The notes: generated by a model not told the origin, from the letters alone. A DNA stretch of 64,000 nucleotides from Labilithrix sp. (GCA_028287035.1 JAQBQL010000237.1:32545-96544); one strand, 5' to 3'. Shown: positions 17,787 to 27,246, numbered from the stretch's first letter. A program made the numbers and translations.

Positions 17787-18033
17787 GGTTGATGGTCAGG
17801 CCGCTTCGCACGTGACGCGCCATCGCCCACGCAAGGGATCCCGTGCTGTTGCCCACCCAGGCCCCTGGCCGGGCCATGCCACCCGCTGGCCGCGCCAGCG
17901 GAACCACCAACCCCGGTGGCCTGCCTGAATGCGGTGGCCCCCGCGCAGCGGGCGGAACGGTTCCGTCGGAAGCAACCCAGGAGCGCGTTCTGCCGCAGCG
18001 ACGCGTTCCTCGCGGTCCGCTAGGGTCGCGGGC

Positions 18034-19425
18034 ATGCCTTCGTCCACCACGGAACGCTCCGACGCCCTCGTCTTCTTCGGTGCTACGGGAGACCTCGCGT
18101 TCAAGCAAATCTGGCCAGCTCTTCACGAGCTCGTTCGGCACGGTCGGCTAGACATGCCAATCGTGGCCACGGGCCGGAAGCCCATCGGCGTCGAGAAGAT
18201 CCGCGCGCGTGCGAAGGAGGCTATCGAGAAGAGCGGGAAGTTCGACGAGGCGACCTTCGCAAAGCTGTCCTCCCAGCTGTCGTATGTGGCCGTCGATTAC
18301 GACAACCCTGAGACGTTCGACGAAATCAAGAAGGAAGTCGGCGACGCGCGACACGTCCTGGGTTACGTCGCGCTTCCGCCGGAGGTGTTCGAGAAGGTGG
18401 CTGAGAACCTCGCCAAGGCGGGGCTTGCCAAGGGTGGACGGCTCGCGCTCGAAAAGCCGTTCGGCGAGAGCGCCGATTCGGCGAAGAAGCTGAGTGGCGC
18501 GCTCCACAAGCATTATCCGGAGGAGAGCATCTTCCGCATCGACCATTTCCTGGGTAAGGAGCAGGTCGAGAACATCGTCTACTTCCGCGCGGCGAATCCT
18601 CTGGTCGAGGGGATGCTCACCCGCGAGCACGTCGACAGCGTGCAGATCACGATGGCTGAGGACTTCGGCATCGAGGGACGAGCGGAGTTCTACGACGCGG
18701 TCGGCGCCGTCCGGGATGTGATCCAGAATCACCTGCTCGAGCTCGTCGCCTGCCTTGCGATGGAGCTACCGACCGAGCGCGGCCACCTCGCGCTGCGCGC
18801 CTCACGTGCCCGGCTGCTTGCGAACGTCCGGACGCTCGGTAAGGACGATATCGTTCGTGGTCAGGTCGAGGGGTACCAGGACGAGAAGGGCGTCGCCGCC
18901 GGCTCGACCACGGAGACGTTTGCGGTCGTCCGCCTGATGATCGATTCGCCGCGCTGGGAGGGCGTGCCGTTCTACGTCCGGGCTGGCAAGGCGCTTGCTG
19001 TCACCGCGACCGACGCCATCGTGCGCTGGAAGCGGGCGGACCACCCCGTTCTCGAGGACAAGGAACAGCCGGCCCCGAACCACCTGCGGTTCCGCGTTGG
19101 CCCCGACTCCGGGATCGGGTTCGGCGCGAACGTGAAGAAGAACGGCGAGGCGATGGTAGGCCGGTCGAGCGAGGCGCTCCTGTGCCATTCGACGGCGGAT
19201 GCGATGAAGCCGTACGAGCGCCTCATCGGTGATGCGATCGAGGGGGACGCGACGCTCTTCGCGTCCAAGGAGGCGGCCGAGCAATCGTGGAGGGTGGTCG
19301 ACCCGGTCGTCGGCAACGTCGTCCCGGCGCATCCGTACGCGAAGGGGTCCTGGGGTCCGCGGGAGGCGGATGCCCTCGCCCCCGACGGCGGCTGGATCAA
19401 CCCGAAAGCAACCCCGGAGCGGTAG
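18034..19425 (+). CDS. zwf: Glucose-6-phosphate 1-dehydrogenase
   Basis: 463 residues from the ATG at 18034. Oxidises glucose-6-phosphate to 6-phosphogluconolactone with NAD(P)+, entering the pentose phosphate pathway. The nucleotide-binding motif reads FFGATGDLAFKQIWPALHEL, the substrate/active-site motif RIDHFLGKEQVENI (usually RIDHYLGKE), and the conserved FYVRAGKAL follows. Length is slightly below the usual ~480-500. Alone, with no edd, gnd or opcA beside it. T- and A-ending codons are somewhat more frequent than in neighbours. A motif copy (19409) overlaps the last codons. Divergent from the transposase across 259 bases holding motif copies 17783, 17908 and 17973. Confidence 0.93.
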   Translation: MPSSTTERSDALVFFGATGDLAFKQIWPALHELVRHGRLDMPIVATGRKPIGVEKIRARAKEAIEKSGKFDEATFAKLSSQLSYVAVDYDNPETFDEIKKEVGDARHVLGYVALPPEVFEKVAENLAKAGLAKGGRLALEKPFGESADSAKKLSGALHKHYPEESIFRIDHFLGKEQVENIVYFRAANPLVEGMLTREHVDSVQITMAEDFGIEGRAEFYDAVGAVRDVIQNHLLELVACLAMELPTERGHLALRASRARLLANVRTLGKDDIVRGQVEGYQDEKGVAAGSTTETFAVVRLMIDSPRWEGVPFYVRAGKALAVTATDAIVRWKRADHPVLEDKEQPAPNHLRFRVGPDSGIGFGANVKKNGEAMVGRSSEALLCHSTADAMKPYERLIGDAIEGDATLFASKEAAEQSWRVVDPVVGNVVPAHPYAKGSWGPREADALAPDGGWINPKATPER

Positions 19426-19595
19426 TCGTCGGCGGCGAGGCGCGTTCTTGCGGCCGAATCTTCGTTGTTCTCATCAACCCCGGTGCGCCCGGCGGAGCAG
19501 CGGGGTGGCTTAGGGTGCCGCAGTGGGGCCACGCTGCAACGCGTCTTCCAATCGAAGCATCCCACCGCGGCCACCCCCTCGGGTCGGCCGCCCCC

Positions 19596-20852
19596 ATGAC
19601 CCTCCTCACTCCGTCCGCCGTCACCGGCGCCGGGTCGCGTCCGACGCGGCCGGCGTCTCTCCTCAGGTCCACCGCCCGCCTCTCCGTCGCGGCGCTGCTC
19701 GTCACCGGGGTTGCTGCAGGCTGCGGGGGGGAGGCGAAGAAGGGGGGGGCGCCGCCGCCTGCGACGGTGTTCGTGGCGCCGGTGGTCAAGCAGGACCTCG
19801 CCGTCTACGTCGAGGCGGTCGGGACGCTCGACGGATACGTCAACGCCGACATCCGGGCACGCGTGAAGGGCTACCTCCGCACGCAGGACTACAAGGATGG
19901 CGCGACCGTGAAGGAGGGCCAGCTCCTCTTCACCATCGAGCCCACCGAGTACCAGACGGCCGTCCAGTCGGCGCGCGCCGCCCTTGCTCGCGCGCAGGCT
20001 GCGAAGACCAACGGGCAGGCGGGGCTCGAACGGAACCAGGCGCTCGCGCCCAAGGGCGTCGTGTCGAAGCAGGAGCTTGACAATGCCGTCGCCTCCGCCG
20101 CCGACACGAGCGGGCAGGTGCTCGCCGCCGAGGCGGCGCTCGCCCAGGCGCAGCTCAACCTCTCGTATACGCAGATCAAAGCGCCCAACGACGGCGTCGC
20201 TGGCCTCGCGCTCGTGCGCGTCGGAAACCTGGTGGGTCAAGACGGCCCCACCCTCCTCACCACGGTCTCCCGGGTTGATCCAATCAGGGTCAATTTTCCG
20301 CTGAGTGAGATCGATTACGTCAAATTCCCCGACCGCCTGAAGCGCCTCGAGGGCCGCGACGTGGCGTGGGCGACGCGGCAGTTCGCCGTCCTCGATCAAG
20401 GCGGGAAGGCCGAGGGGGACGAGCCCGGGCTCGAGCTCCTCCTCGCCGACGGGAGCACCTACAGGCACAAGGGCGTCCTCGTCACCGCCAACCGCCAGGT
20501 CGACGCGAGCACCGGGACCATCCAGCTGCAGGCGCTCTTCCCCAACACCGAAGGAACGCTGCGCCCGGGACAGTACGGTCGCGTCCGCATCCAGCGCGTC
20601 GACGAGGGCAAGGCCGTGCTCGCCGTCCCCGAGAAGGCGCTCGTCTCCGTGCAGGGCTCCTACTCCCTCGCGGTGGTCGGCAACGACAACAAGGTCTCGC
20701 TGCGGAAGGTCGAGCTCGGCGCCTCCGCGAAGGGCCTGCGCATCGTCACCAAGGGCATCGCCGAGGGCGAGAAGGTCGTCGTCGACGGCATCCAGAAGGC
20801 CACCGAAGGAGCGACGGTCGCGCCCCAGCCGGCGCCGCCTCCGTCCACCTGA
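19596..20852 (+). CDS. RND efflux periplasmic adaptor (membrane fusion lipoprotein), AcrA type
   Basis: 418 residues from the ATG at 19596. A long n-region is followed by a hydrophobic stretch and lipobox (VTGVAAGC), so it should be a lipoprotein anchored in the inner membrane. Adaptor features: AVGTLDGYVNADIRARVKGYL (barrel-sandwich), an Ala-rich coiled-coil hairpin (about 120-185), LSYTQIKAPNDGVAGLALV and the beta-barrel segment GQYGRVRI. It links the RND pump to an outer-membrane channel; no TolC-like gene is present. Three bases separate it from the pump gene. The lipobox codons coincide with a regional motif copy (19705), and another lies at 20269. Confidence 0.92.
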   Translation: MTLLTPSAVTGAGSRPTRPASLLRSTARLSVAALLVTGVAAGCGGEAKKGGAPPPATVFVAPVVKQDLAVYVEAVGTLDGYVNADIRARVKGYLRTQDYKDGATVKEGQLLFTIEPTEYQTAVQSARAALARAQAAKTNGQAGLERNQALAPKGVVSKQELDNAVASAADTSGQVLAAEAALAQAQLNLSYTQIKAPNDGVAGLALVRVGNLVGQDGPTLLTTVSRVDPIRVNFPLSEIDYVKFPDRLKRLEGRDVAWATRQFAVLDQGGKAEGDEPGLELLLADGSTYRHKGVLVTANRQVDASTGTIQLQALFPNTEGTLRPGQYGRVRIQRVDEGKAVLAVPEKALVSVQGSYSLAVVGNDNKVSLRKVELGASAKGLRIVTKGIAEGEKVVVDGIQKATEGATVAPQPAPPPST

Positions 20853-20855
20853 CCC

Positions 20856-23800
20856 ATGTCTGCATTCTTCGTTCGCCGGCCCATCGTGGCCATTGTCATT
20901 GCCATTCTCACCGTCCTCCTCGGGACGGTGTCGCTCCTCGGCCTGCCGATATCCCAGTATCCGCAGATCCTCCCGCCGCAGGTCAACCTCACGACCACGT
21001 ACACGGGCGCCGACGCCGTCACGATCGAGCAGGCCGTCGCCACGCCGATCGAGCAGCAGATGAACGGCGTCGACAAGATGCTGTACGTCCAGTCGACGAA
21101 CGCCAACGACGGCTCGATGAACCAGACCGTCACGTTCGACGTCGGCACCGACGGCGACGTCGACAACGTCCTCGTCAACAACCGCTTCTCGCAGGCGCAG
21201 CCGTTCCTCCCGACCGACGTCAAGAACTTCGGCGTCACCATCAAGAAGTCGCTCGCGTTCCCGCTCATCGCCGTCTCGCTGTACTCCCCGGACGGGCGCT
21301 ACGACTCGACGTTCCTCGCAAACTACGCGCTCATCAACATCAACGACGCGATCCTCCGCGTGAAGGGCGTCGGCGACATCCGCAACCTCGGCGCGAGCGA
21401 CTACTCGATGCGCATCTGGCTCGACCCCGACAAGCTCACGCGCCTGAGCATGACGGTGACCGACATCCAGACCGCCATCCGCTCGCAGAACATCGTCAAT
21501 CCCGCCGGGCAGATCGGTGCCGAGCCGGCGCCCGCAGGCCAGCAGCTCACCTTCACCGTCCGCGCGCAGGGCCGCCTCGTCGAGGCCGAGGAGTTCGGCA
21601 ACGTCATCATCCGCGAGAACCCGGACGGCTCCAACGTCCGCCTCAAGGACGTCGCCCGCATCGAGCTCGGCGCGCTGACCTACCAGCAGAACGGCACGTA
21701 CAACGGTCAGCCGTCGGCCATCGTCGCCGCCTTCCAGATCCCGGGCTCCAACGCGCTCGACGTCGCGCAAGGCATCCGCGACGCGATGGAGGATCTCGCG
21801 AAGCGCTTCCCGCCCGGCATCAAGTACGACATCTCGCTCGACACCACGCGTTCCGTGAAGGCCGGTATCCGCGAGATCGTCGAGACGCTGCTCGAGGCGA
21901 CCGCGCTCGTCGTGCTCGTCGTCTTCGTCTTCCTCCAGAGCTGGCGCGCCACGCTCATCCCGCTGCTCACCGTCCCGGTCTCCCTGATCGGCGCCTTCGC
22001 GGTCTTCCCGCTGCTCGGCTTCTCGGTCAACACGCTCTCGCTGTTCGGACTCGTGCTCGCGATCGGGCTCGTCGTCGACGACGCCATCGTCGTCGTCGAG
22101 GCGGTCGAGCACCACATCGAAGAAGGCATGGAGCCCCGCGAGGCCACGCTCCAGGCGATGAGGGAAGTGCAGGGGCCGGTCGTCGCGATCGCCCTCATCC
22201 TCGCCGCCGTCTTCATCCCCGTCGCGTTCCTCAGCGGCATCACGGGGCGCCTCTACCAGCAGTTCGCACTGACCATTGCCGTCTCCGTGCTGATCTCGGC
22301 GTTCAATGCGCTCACGCTGTCGCCGGCGCTGTCGGCGATGCTGCTCAAGAAGCGTGATCCCTCGAAGAAGGGAGTGCTCGGCCGTCTCGGCGACCGGTTC
22401 AACGTCGGCTTCCTGCGCGCGACGAACGGCTACGTCTCCGTCAACAAGCTGCTCATCCGCAAGATCGCCATTCCGCTCCTCCTCCTCGTCGGCATTGCCG
22501 CCTTTGCCGGGCTGGTCGGTCGCAAGCTGCCGACCGGCTTCGTCCCCGACGAGGATCAGGGCTACGCGATCATCAATCTCCAGCTCCCCGACGGCGCCTC
22601 GCTCCAGCGCACCAAGGCCGTCTACACGCAGATCGACAAGATCCTGAAGGAGGAGCCCGCGGTCGGCGCCTACAACGGCATCGCCGGATTCAGCTTCTTC
22701 ACGCGGACCGCCGCGAGCTACATCGGCGGCGGCTTCATCTCCTTCAAGCCCTGGGAGGAGCGGCCCGGCGCCGAGAACACCTCGAACGCCGCGCTCGCCC
22801 GCATCAATGCCAAGTTCTCGCGCATCGCCGAGGCGAACGTCATCGCCGTCGCGCCGCCCGCCATTCCCGGAATCAGCGCTGCCGGTGGCTTCAGCATGAT
22901 GCTGCAGGACCGCAGCGGCGGCTCGGTCCCCTACCTCGCGCAGAACGTCCAGAAGTTCGTGGCCGAGGCGCGCAAGCGTCCCGAGCTCCAGGGCGTCCGT
23001 CCCGTCTTCTCGCCGGCCGTTCCGCAGCTCTTCGCCGACGTCGACAAGGACAAGGCGCTCAAGCAGGGCGTCCCTCTCACCGAGGTTTACGCGGCGCTCC
23101 AGACCTATCTCGGCGGCTCCTACGTCAACGACTTCTCGCGCTTCGGCCGCCAGTGGCGCGTCTTCGTGCAGGCCGAGGCGGCGGTGCGCACCAAGCCCGA
23201 CGACATCGCGAAGTTCTATGTTCGCAATGCCAAGGGCGAGATGGTGCCCCTGTCGTCGTTCGTCTCGATTCGCCAGGTCACGGGCCCCGAGTACACGGTG
23301 CGCTTCAACCTGTATCGGTCAGTCGAGATCCAGGGCGGCCCGGCGCCCGGCTACAGCTCGGGTCAGGCGCTCGCCGCGCTCGAGGAGGTCGCGAAGGCGA
23401 CCTTGCCCGCCGACATGGGCTACGCGTGGAACGGTCTCTCGTATCAGGAGAAGGCTTCCGAGGGCGGGTCGGCCAAGGTGCTCGGCCTCTCGCTCGTCTT
23501 CGTGTTCCTCATCCTCGCCGCCCTCTACGAGAGCTGGTCGCTGCCGTTCAGCGTCCTCCTCAGCGTGCCGATCGCGGTGCTCGGCGCCTTCCTCGGGCTC
23601 GTCTCGCGCAAGTTCGACAACAACGTCTACGCGCAGATCGGGCTCGTCATGCTCATCGGTCTGACCGCGAAGAACGCGATCCTCATCGTCGAGTTCGCGA
23701 AGGATCAGCTCGAGAAGGGCAAGCCCGTCGTCGAGGCGGCCCTCGAGGGCGCGCGCCTCCGGCTCCGGCCCATCCTGATGACCTCCTTCGCCTTCGTCCT

Positions 23801-24065
23801 GGGTTGCGTGCCGCTCTGGGTCGCGACCGGGGCGGGCGCCAATGGCCGCCGCGTCATGGGCACCGTCGTCATCTCGGGCATGCTCGCGGCGACGCTGCTC
23901 GGAATCTTCTTCGTCCCGGCCCTCTTCGTCTTCGTCGAGCGCCTCTCCGGCGGCGACAAGCGGAAGCACGGCGCGGCCCCGCCCGCGGGTCCCGCCGACG
24001 CGCCCCCCCACCACGGGGACACCGTCCGCCTCCCGGCGGCTCCCGCGCCCGCACCGCACGTCTGA
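20856..24065 (+). CDS. RND multidrug efflux transporter, AcrB/HAE1 type
   Basis: 1069 residues, the usual size. Begins MSAFFVRRPIVAIVIAI, with the HAE1 periplasmic hallmark of an early helix, two large periplasmic loops, and the transmembrane proton-relay motif GLVVDDAIVVVEAVEHH (two adjacent Asp in TM4). The second half has GLTAKNAILIVEFAKDQ and ALEGARLRLRPILMTS. It uses proton influx to expel hydrophobic compounds through a tripartite pump with the adaptor upstream. The C-terminal 25 residues are a Pro/Ala/His tail. Substrate not predictable. Confidence 0.95.
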   Translation: MSAFFVRRPIVAIVIAILTVLLGTVSLLGLPISQYPQILPPQVNLTTTYTGADAVTIEQAVATPIEQQMNGVDKMLYVQSTNANDGSMNQTVTFDVGTDGDVDNVLVNNRFSQAQPFLPTDVKNFGVTIKKSLAFPLIAVSLYSPDGRYDSTFLANYALININDAILRVKGVGDIRNLGASDYSMRIWLDPDKLTRLSMTVTDIQTAIRSQNIVNPAGQIGAEPAPAGQQLTFTVRAQGRLVEAEEFGNVIIRENPDGSNVRLKDVARIELGALTYQQNGTYNGQPSAIVAAFQIPGSNALDVAQGIRDAMEDLAKRFPPGIKYDISLDTTRSVKAGIREIVETLLEATALVVLVVFVFLQSWRATLIPLLTVPVSLIGAFAVFPLLGFSVNTLSLFGLVLAIGLVVDDAIVVVEAVEHHIEEGMEPREATLQAMREVQGPVVAIALILAAVFIPVAFLSGITGRLYQQFALTIAVSVLISAFNALTLSPALSAMLLKKRDPSKKGVLGRLGDRFNVGFLRATNGYVSVNKLLIRKIAIPLLLLVGIAAFAGLVGRKLPTGFVPDEDQGYAIINLQLPDGASLQRTKAVYTQIDKILKEEPAVGAYNGIAGFSFFTRTAASYIGGGFISFKPWEERPGAENTSNAALARINAKFSRIAEANVIAVAPPAIPGISAAGGFSMMLQDRSGGSVPYLAQNVQKFVAEARKRPELQGVRPVFSPAVPQLFADVDKDKALKQGVPLTEVYAALQTYLGGSYVNDFSRFGRQWRVFVQAEAAVRTKPDDIAKFYVRNAKGEMVPLSSFVSIRQVTGPEYTVRFNLYRSVEIQGGPAPGYSSGQALAALEEVAKATLPADMGYAWNGLSYQEKASEGGSAKVLGLSLVFVFLILAALYESWSLPFSVLLSVPIAVLGAFLGLVSRKFDNNVYAQIGLVMLIGLTAKNAILIVEFAKDQLEKGKPVVEAALEGARLRLRPILMTSFAFVLGCVPLWVATGAGANGRRVMGTVVISGMLAATLLGIFFVPALFVFVERLSGGDKRKHGAAPPAGPADAPPHHGDTVRLPAAPAPAPHV

Positions 24066-24070
24066 GCGCT

Positions 24071-26395
24071 CTACGCCGTGGCGCTGCGCTCGACGGTGAC
24101 GAGCACCGACTTCGACACGGGCTGGCGGCTGCCGTCGGCGATGCTCTCCAGCGGAACGAGCACGTTCGTCTCGGGGAAGTACGTTGCCGCGTTGCCGCGC
24201 GGGATCGAGTAGGGCGTCACCGCGAAGCGCTCGGCGACGCGCCGCACGTCATCGGCCGAGCACCCGATGATGTCGACCCAGTCGCCGGCCACCAGCCCTC
24301 GCTCCTCGGCATCGAGCGGGTTCATGAAGATGACGCGCCGTCCGTCGGCGACGCCGCGGTAGCGATCGTGGAGCCCGTAGATCGTCGTGTTGTACTGATC
24401 GTGGCTCCGGATCGTCGTCATGAGCAGCTTGCCGCCCGAGAGGTCGTGCGTCGCCATCGACGTCACCGTGAAGTGCGCCTTGCCGGAAAGGGTGCGGAAC
24501 AGCCGCTCGCGCGCGGCGTTGCCGAGATAGAACCCGCCGTCCTTCCGGACCCGCGCGTTGTAATCCTCGAAGTGAGGAACGACGCGCGAGACGTGGTCGC
24601 GGATGCGGTCGTAATCGTCCTTCAGGCCTGACCAGTCGACCGTCGACCGCCCCCCGAGCGTCGCCTGCGCCATGCCGCAGATGATCGCGACCTCGCTCTT
24701 CAGCTCCTTCGACGCCGGCGGGAGGTGGCCTTCCGACTTGCTGACCACGCTCATCGAGTTCTCGACGCTCACGAACTGCGGGCCGCTCGCCTGGAGGTCG
24801 ATCTCGGTGCGGCCGAGACACGGCAGGATGAGCGCCTCCTCGCCGGTGACGACGTGGGCGCGATTGAGCTTGGTCTGCACCTGGACGGTGAGCTTGCAGC
24901 GCCGCAGCCCGCGCGCGGTTACCTCGGTGTCGGGCGTCGCCTCCGCGAAGTTGCCGCCCATGCTGATGAACACGTCCATGCGCCCTTCGACCATGGCCTT
25001 GATCGTGTCGACCGCGTCGTAGCCGTGCTTCCGCGGCGCCCGGAATCCGAACTCGTCGGAGAGATTGGCGAGGAAGCCCTCGGCCATCTGCTCCCAGATC
25101 CCCATCGTGCGGTCGCCCTGCACGTTCGAGTGGCCGCGCACCGGACACGCGCCGGCGCCGAGCTTCCCCATGTTGCCGCGGAGGAGAAGGGTGTTCACCA
25201 TCTCGTGCACGTTGGCGACGCCGTTCTTGTGCTGCGTCAGGCCCATCGCCCAGCAGATGATCGTGCGCTTCGACTCAATCATGATGCGCGCCGCCTGATC
25301 GATCTGGTCCTTCGGGATGCCCGAGGCCTCGATGATCTGACCCCAGTCGGCGGCCCGCAGCGACGCGACGAGCGCCTCGTATCCTTCGGTGTGCTCCTCG
25401 ATGAACGCGTGGTCGAACACCGTGCCGGGCGCGGCGTCCTCCTCCTCGAGCATCTTCTTCGTGATGCCCTTGAAGAGCGCCACGTCCCCGTTCACGCGCA
25501 CCTGCAGGAACAGTGACGACAGCTCGACGCCGTCGCCGAGGAGGTCGGCCGGCTGCTGGGGATGAGCGAAGCGCCGGTTGCCGACCTCGTCGAGCGGGTT
25601 GACGGCGACGATCGTGCAGCCGCGGAGGCGCGCCTCGCGGAGCGTGGTCAGCATCCGCGGGTGGTTCGTGCCGGGGTTCTGCCCGACGAGGAAGATGGCC
25701 TCCGCGTGGTCGAAGTCCTCGAGCGTGACCGTCCCCTTGCCGACGCCGATGCTCTGGCTGAGCCCGAGCCCGCTCGACTCGTGGCACATGTTCGAGCAGT
25801 CGGGCAGGTTGTTCGTGCCGAGCTGCCGCGCGAAGAGCTGGTAGAGGAACGCCGCCTCGTTGCTCGTGCGCCCCGAGGTGTAGAACGCCGCGCGGTCGGG
25901 CGACTCCATCGCGTTCAGGTGCCGCGCGATGAGCGCGAAGGCATCGTCCCAGCCGATGGGCTCGTAGTGCGTCGCGCCCTTCCTCAGGTACATCGGGTGG
26001 GTGAGGCGACCCTGCTCGTTGTGCCAGTAGTCCGTCTGCGCGCCGAGCTCCGCGACCGAGTACCTCGCGAACAGCTCCGGCGTGGCGCGCGCGAGGGTCG
26101 CCTCGGAGGCCACCGCTTTGGCTCCGTTCTCGCAGAACTCGACGCTCGCGCGACGCGCCGGGTCGGGCTCCGGCCACGCGCAGCCCGGGCAGTCGAAGCC
26201 GTGCGGCTGGTTCGTGCGCACGAGCGTGAGCGAGCGCCGCACGCCCATGTGATGCAGCGCGTGCTTCATCGTCTGCTCGATCGCGCCGGCGCCGCTCGCG
26301 GTGGTGGATCTCGGATGGAGCCGCGCGGGCACGTCCTCGAGCGGCGGCTGCGCGTTCGTGCGGTCTGGATCGTTCGATAAGATACGAGCGGTCAT
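24071..26395 (-). CDS. Molybdopterin oxidoreductase, FdhF/YdeP family (formate dehydrogenase alpha-like)
   Basis: 774 residues. N-terminal region has FDCPGCAWPEPDP, the FdhF/YdeP-family replacement of the usual iron-sulphur cluster motif, then molybdopterin-binding segments (TSGRTSNEAAFLYQ; CHESSGLGLSQSIGVG; FLVGQNPGTNHPRML) and a C-terminal dinucleotide-binding domain. No selenocysteine TGA is apparent in frame. Members are related to formate dehydrogenases but their reaction is often unproven. Last gene of an operon with mobA-like and fdhD, which supply cofactor and sulphur; ATGA overlap with fdhD. Convergent with the RND pump gene, 5 bases apart. No NAD- or quinone-linked partner subunit nearby. 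Confidence 0.9.
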   Translation of the reverse strand: MTARILSNDPDRTNAQPPLEDVPARLHPRSTTASGAGAIEQTMKHALHHMGVRRSLTLVRTNQPHGFDCPGCAWPEPDPARRASVEFCENGAKAVASEATLARATPELFARYSVAELGAQTDYWHNEQGRLTHPMYLRKGATHYEPIGWDDAFALIARHLNAMESPDRAAFYTSGRTSNEAAFLYQLFARQLGTNNLPDCSNMCHESSGLGLSQSIGVGKGTVTLEDFDHAEAIFLVGQNPGTNHPRMLTTLREARLRGCTIVAVNPLDEVGNRRFAHPQQPADLLGDGVELSSLFLQVRVNGDVALFKGITKKMLEEEDAAPGTVFDHAFIEEHTEGYEALVASLRAADWGQIIEASGIPKDQIDQAARIMIESKRTIICWAMGLTQHKNGVANVHEMVNTLLLRGNMGKLGAGACPVRGHSNVQGDRTMGIWEQMAEGFLANLSDEFGFRAPRKHGYDAVDTIKAMVEGRMDVFISMGGNFAEATPDTEVTARGLRRCKLTVQVQTKLNRAHVVTGEEALILPCLGRTEIDLQASGPQFVSVENSMSVVSKSEGHLPPASKELKSEVAIICGMAQATLGGRSTVDWSGLKDDYDRIRDHVSRVVPHFEDYNARVRKDGGFYLGNAARERLFRTLSGKAHFTVTSMATHDLSGGKLLMTTIRSHDQYNTTIYGLHDRYRGVADGRRVIFMNPLDAEERGLVAGDWVDIIGCSADDVRRVAERFAVTPYSIPRGNAATYFPETNVLVPLESIADGSRQPVSKSVLVTVERSATA

Positions 26396-27246
26396 GATGC
26401 GGCTATTCCGAGGACGCGGTCCTCACCCGAGTAGACGTTGAAGCGGCCGTCGCGGACGAAGCCGAGGATGGTCATCGACTCCTCGCGCGCGAGCTCGACG
26501 GCCAGGCTCGAGGGCGCTCCTACCGCCGCCAGCACGCCGATGCCGGCCATCACGGCCTTCTGCGCGAGCTCGAAGCTGGCCCGGCCGCTGACGAGCAGGA
26601 TGTGACTCTCGAGCGGCAGCTGCCCGGCGCGGAGCTGATCGCCGATCACCTTGTCGACCGCATTGTGGCGGCCGACGTCCTCGCGCACGCACAGGAGGGC
26701 GCCGCTCGCGTCGAAGAGCGCCGCGCCGTGGAGGCCTCCGGTACGAGAGAAGGTGAGCTGCGCCTCGCGGAGCCGTCCCGGCAGCTGGTGGATCAGCTCG
26801 GGAGTGACCCGGGGCAGGCCCTTCACGAGCGGCGTGTGCGCGGCCGAGCGGACCGCCTCGAGCGAGGTCTTCCCGCAGATCCCGCACGAGGACGTGGTGT
26901 AGAAGTGGCGCTCGAGACGCGCGAGGTCGAAGCGGGCTCCGGGGCCGAGCGTGACCCGCACGATGTTGCTCGTGCCGTCGTCGCGCGCGGCCGGGCCGCA
27001 ATGCTTCGCCTCCTCGACCTCCGCGGCCGACCGCACGATGCCTTCCGAGACGAGGAAACCGAGCGCCAGCGCGACGTCGTCGCCGGGGGTGCGCATCGTG
27101 ATCGACAGGCTCTTCGACGTCCGCTCGCGGCCGGTGCCGTACGAGAGGCGGATCTCGAGCGGCTCCTCGACCGCGAGGTGATCGTCCTTCGCGGTGCGGT
27201 CGTGCCCGTCGATCCGCACGATCGGCACCGCGACGCTGCCGCTCAT
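26392..27246 (-). CDS. fdhD: Formate dehydrogenase accessory sulphurtransferase FdhD
   Basis: 284 residues from the ATG at 27246, which overlaps the stop of the preceding gene. FdhD moves sulphur from IscS to the molybdenum cofactor of formate dehydrogenase. The two essential cysteines are in SSCGICGKTS, with GLHGAALFD and VGRHNAVDKVIG as family motifs. Four-base overlap with the downstream oxidoreductase gene indicates a dedicated chaperone role for it. Confidence 0.95.
   Translation of the reverse strand: MSGSVAVPIVRIDGHDRTAKDDHLAVEEPLEIRLSYGTGRERTSKSLSITMRTPGDDVALALGFLVSEGIVRSAAEVEEAKHCGPAARDDGTSNIVRVTLGPGARFDLARLERHFYTTSSCGICGKTSLEAVRSAAHTPLVKGLPRVTPELIHQLPGRLREAQLTFSRTGGLHGAALFDASGALLCVREDVGRHNAVDKVIGDQLRAGQLPLESHILLVSGRASFELAQKAVMAGIGVLAAVGAPSSLAVELAREESMTILGFVRDGRFNVYSGEDRVLGIAAS

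Larger units (their letters stand above)
9763..20277. repeat. Dispersed short motif family, core CC(G/T)GGGTTG
   Basis: By eye I find 16 exact cores. Plus orientation: 9928, 9974, 14454, 15897, 16493, 19705. Minus orientation (CAACCCMGG): 11145, 11220, 11449, 13573, 16133, 16286, 17908, 17973, 19409, 19475. Near matches: 9763 (CCTGGGTTA, minus), 16413 (TCGGGGTTG), 16537 and 17783 (CCTTGGTTG) and 20269 (CCCGGGTTG). The wider consensus is about YCCKGGGTTGMT. Copies lie in almost every intergenic gap of this block and inside several genes. Outside the block I found only 23798 and 50713. Confidence 0.8.

Noticed and set aside
18357..18365. CCTGGGTTA in zwf as a motif copy
   Set aside because: It encodes VLGYVA with a plain codon pattern, and the last base differs; coincidence is likely enough.
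18972..22115. Antisense frame of over 1000 codons across zwf and the RND operon
   Set aside because: Long antisense frames arise in GC-rich DNA. The Asp/Arg/Val-rich translation matches no family, while the plus-strand genes are well recognised.
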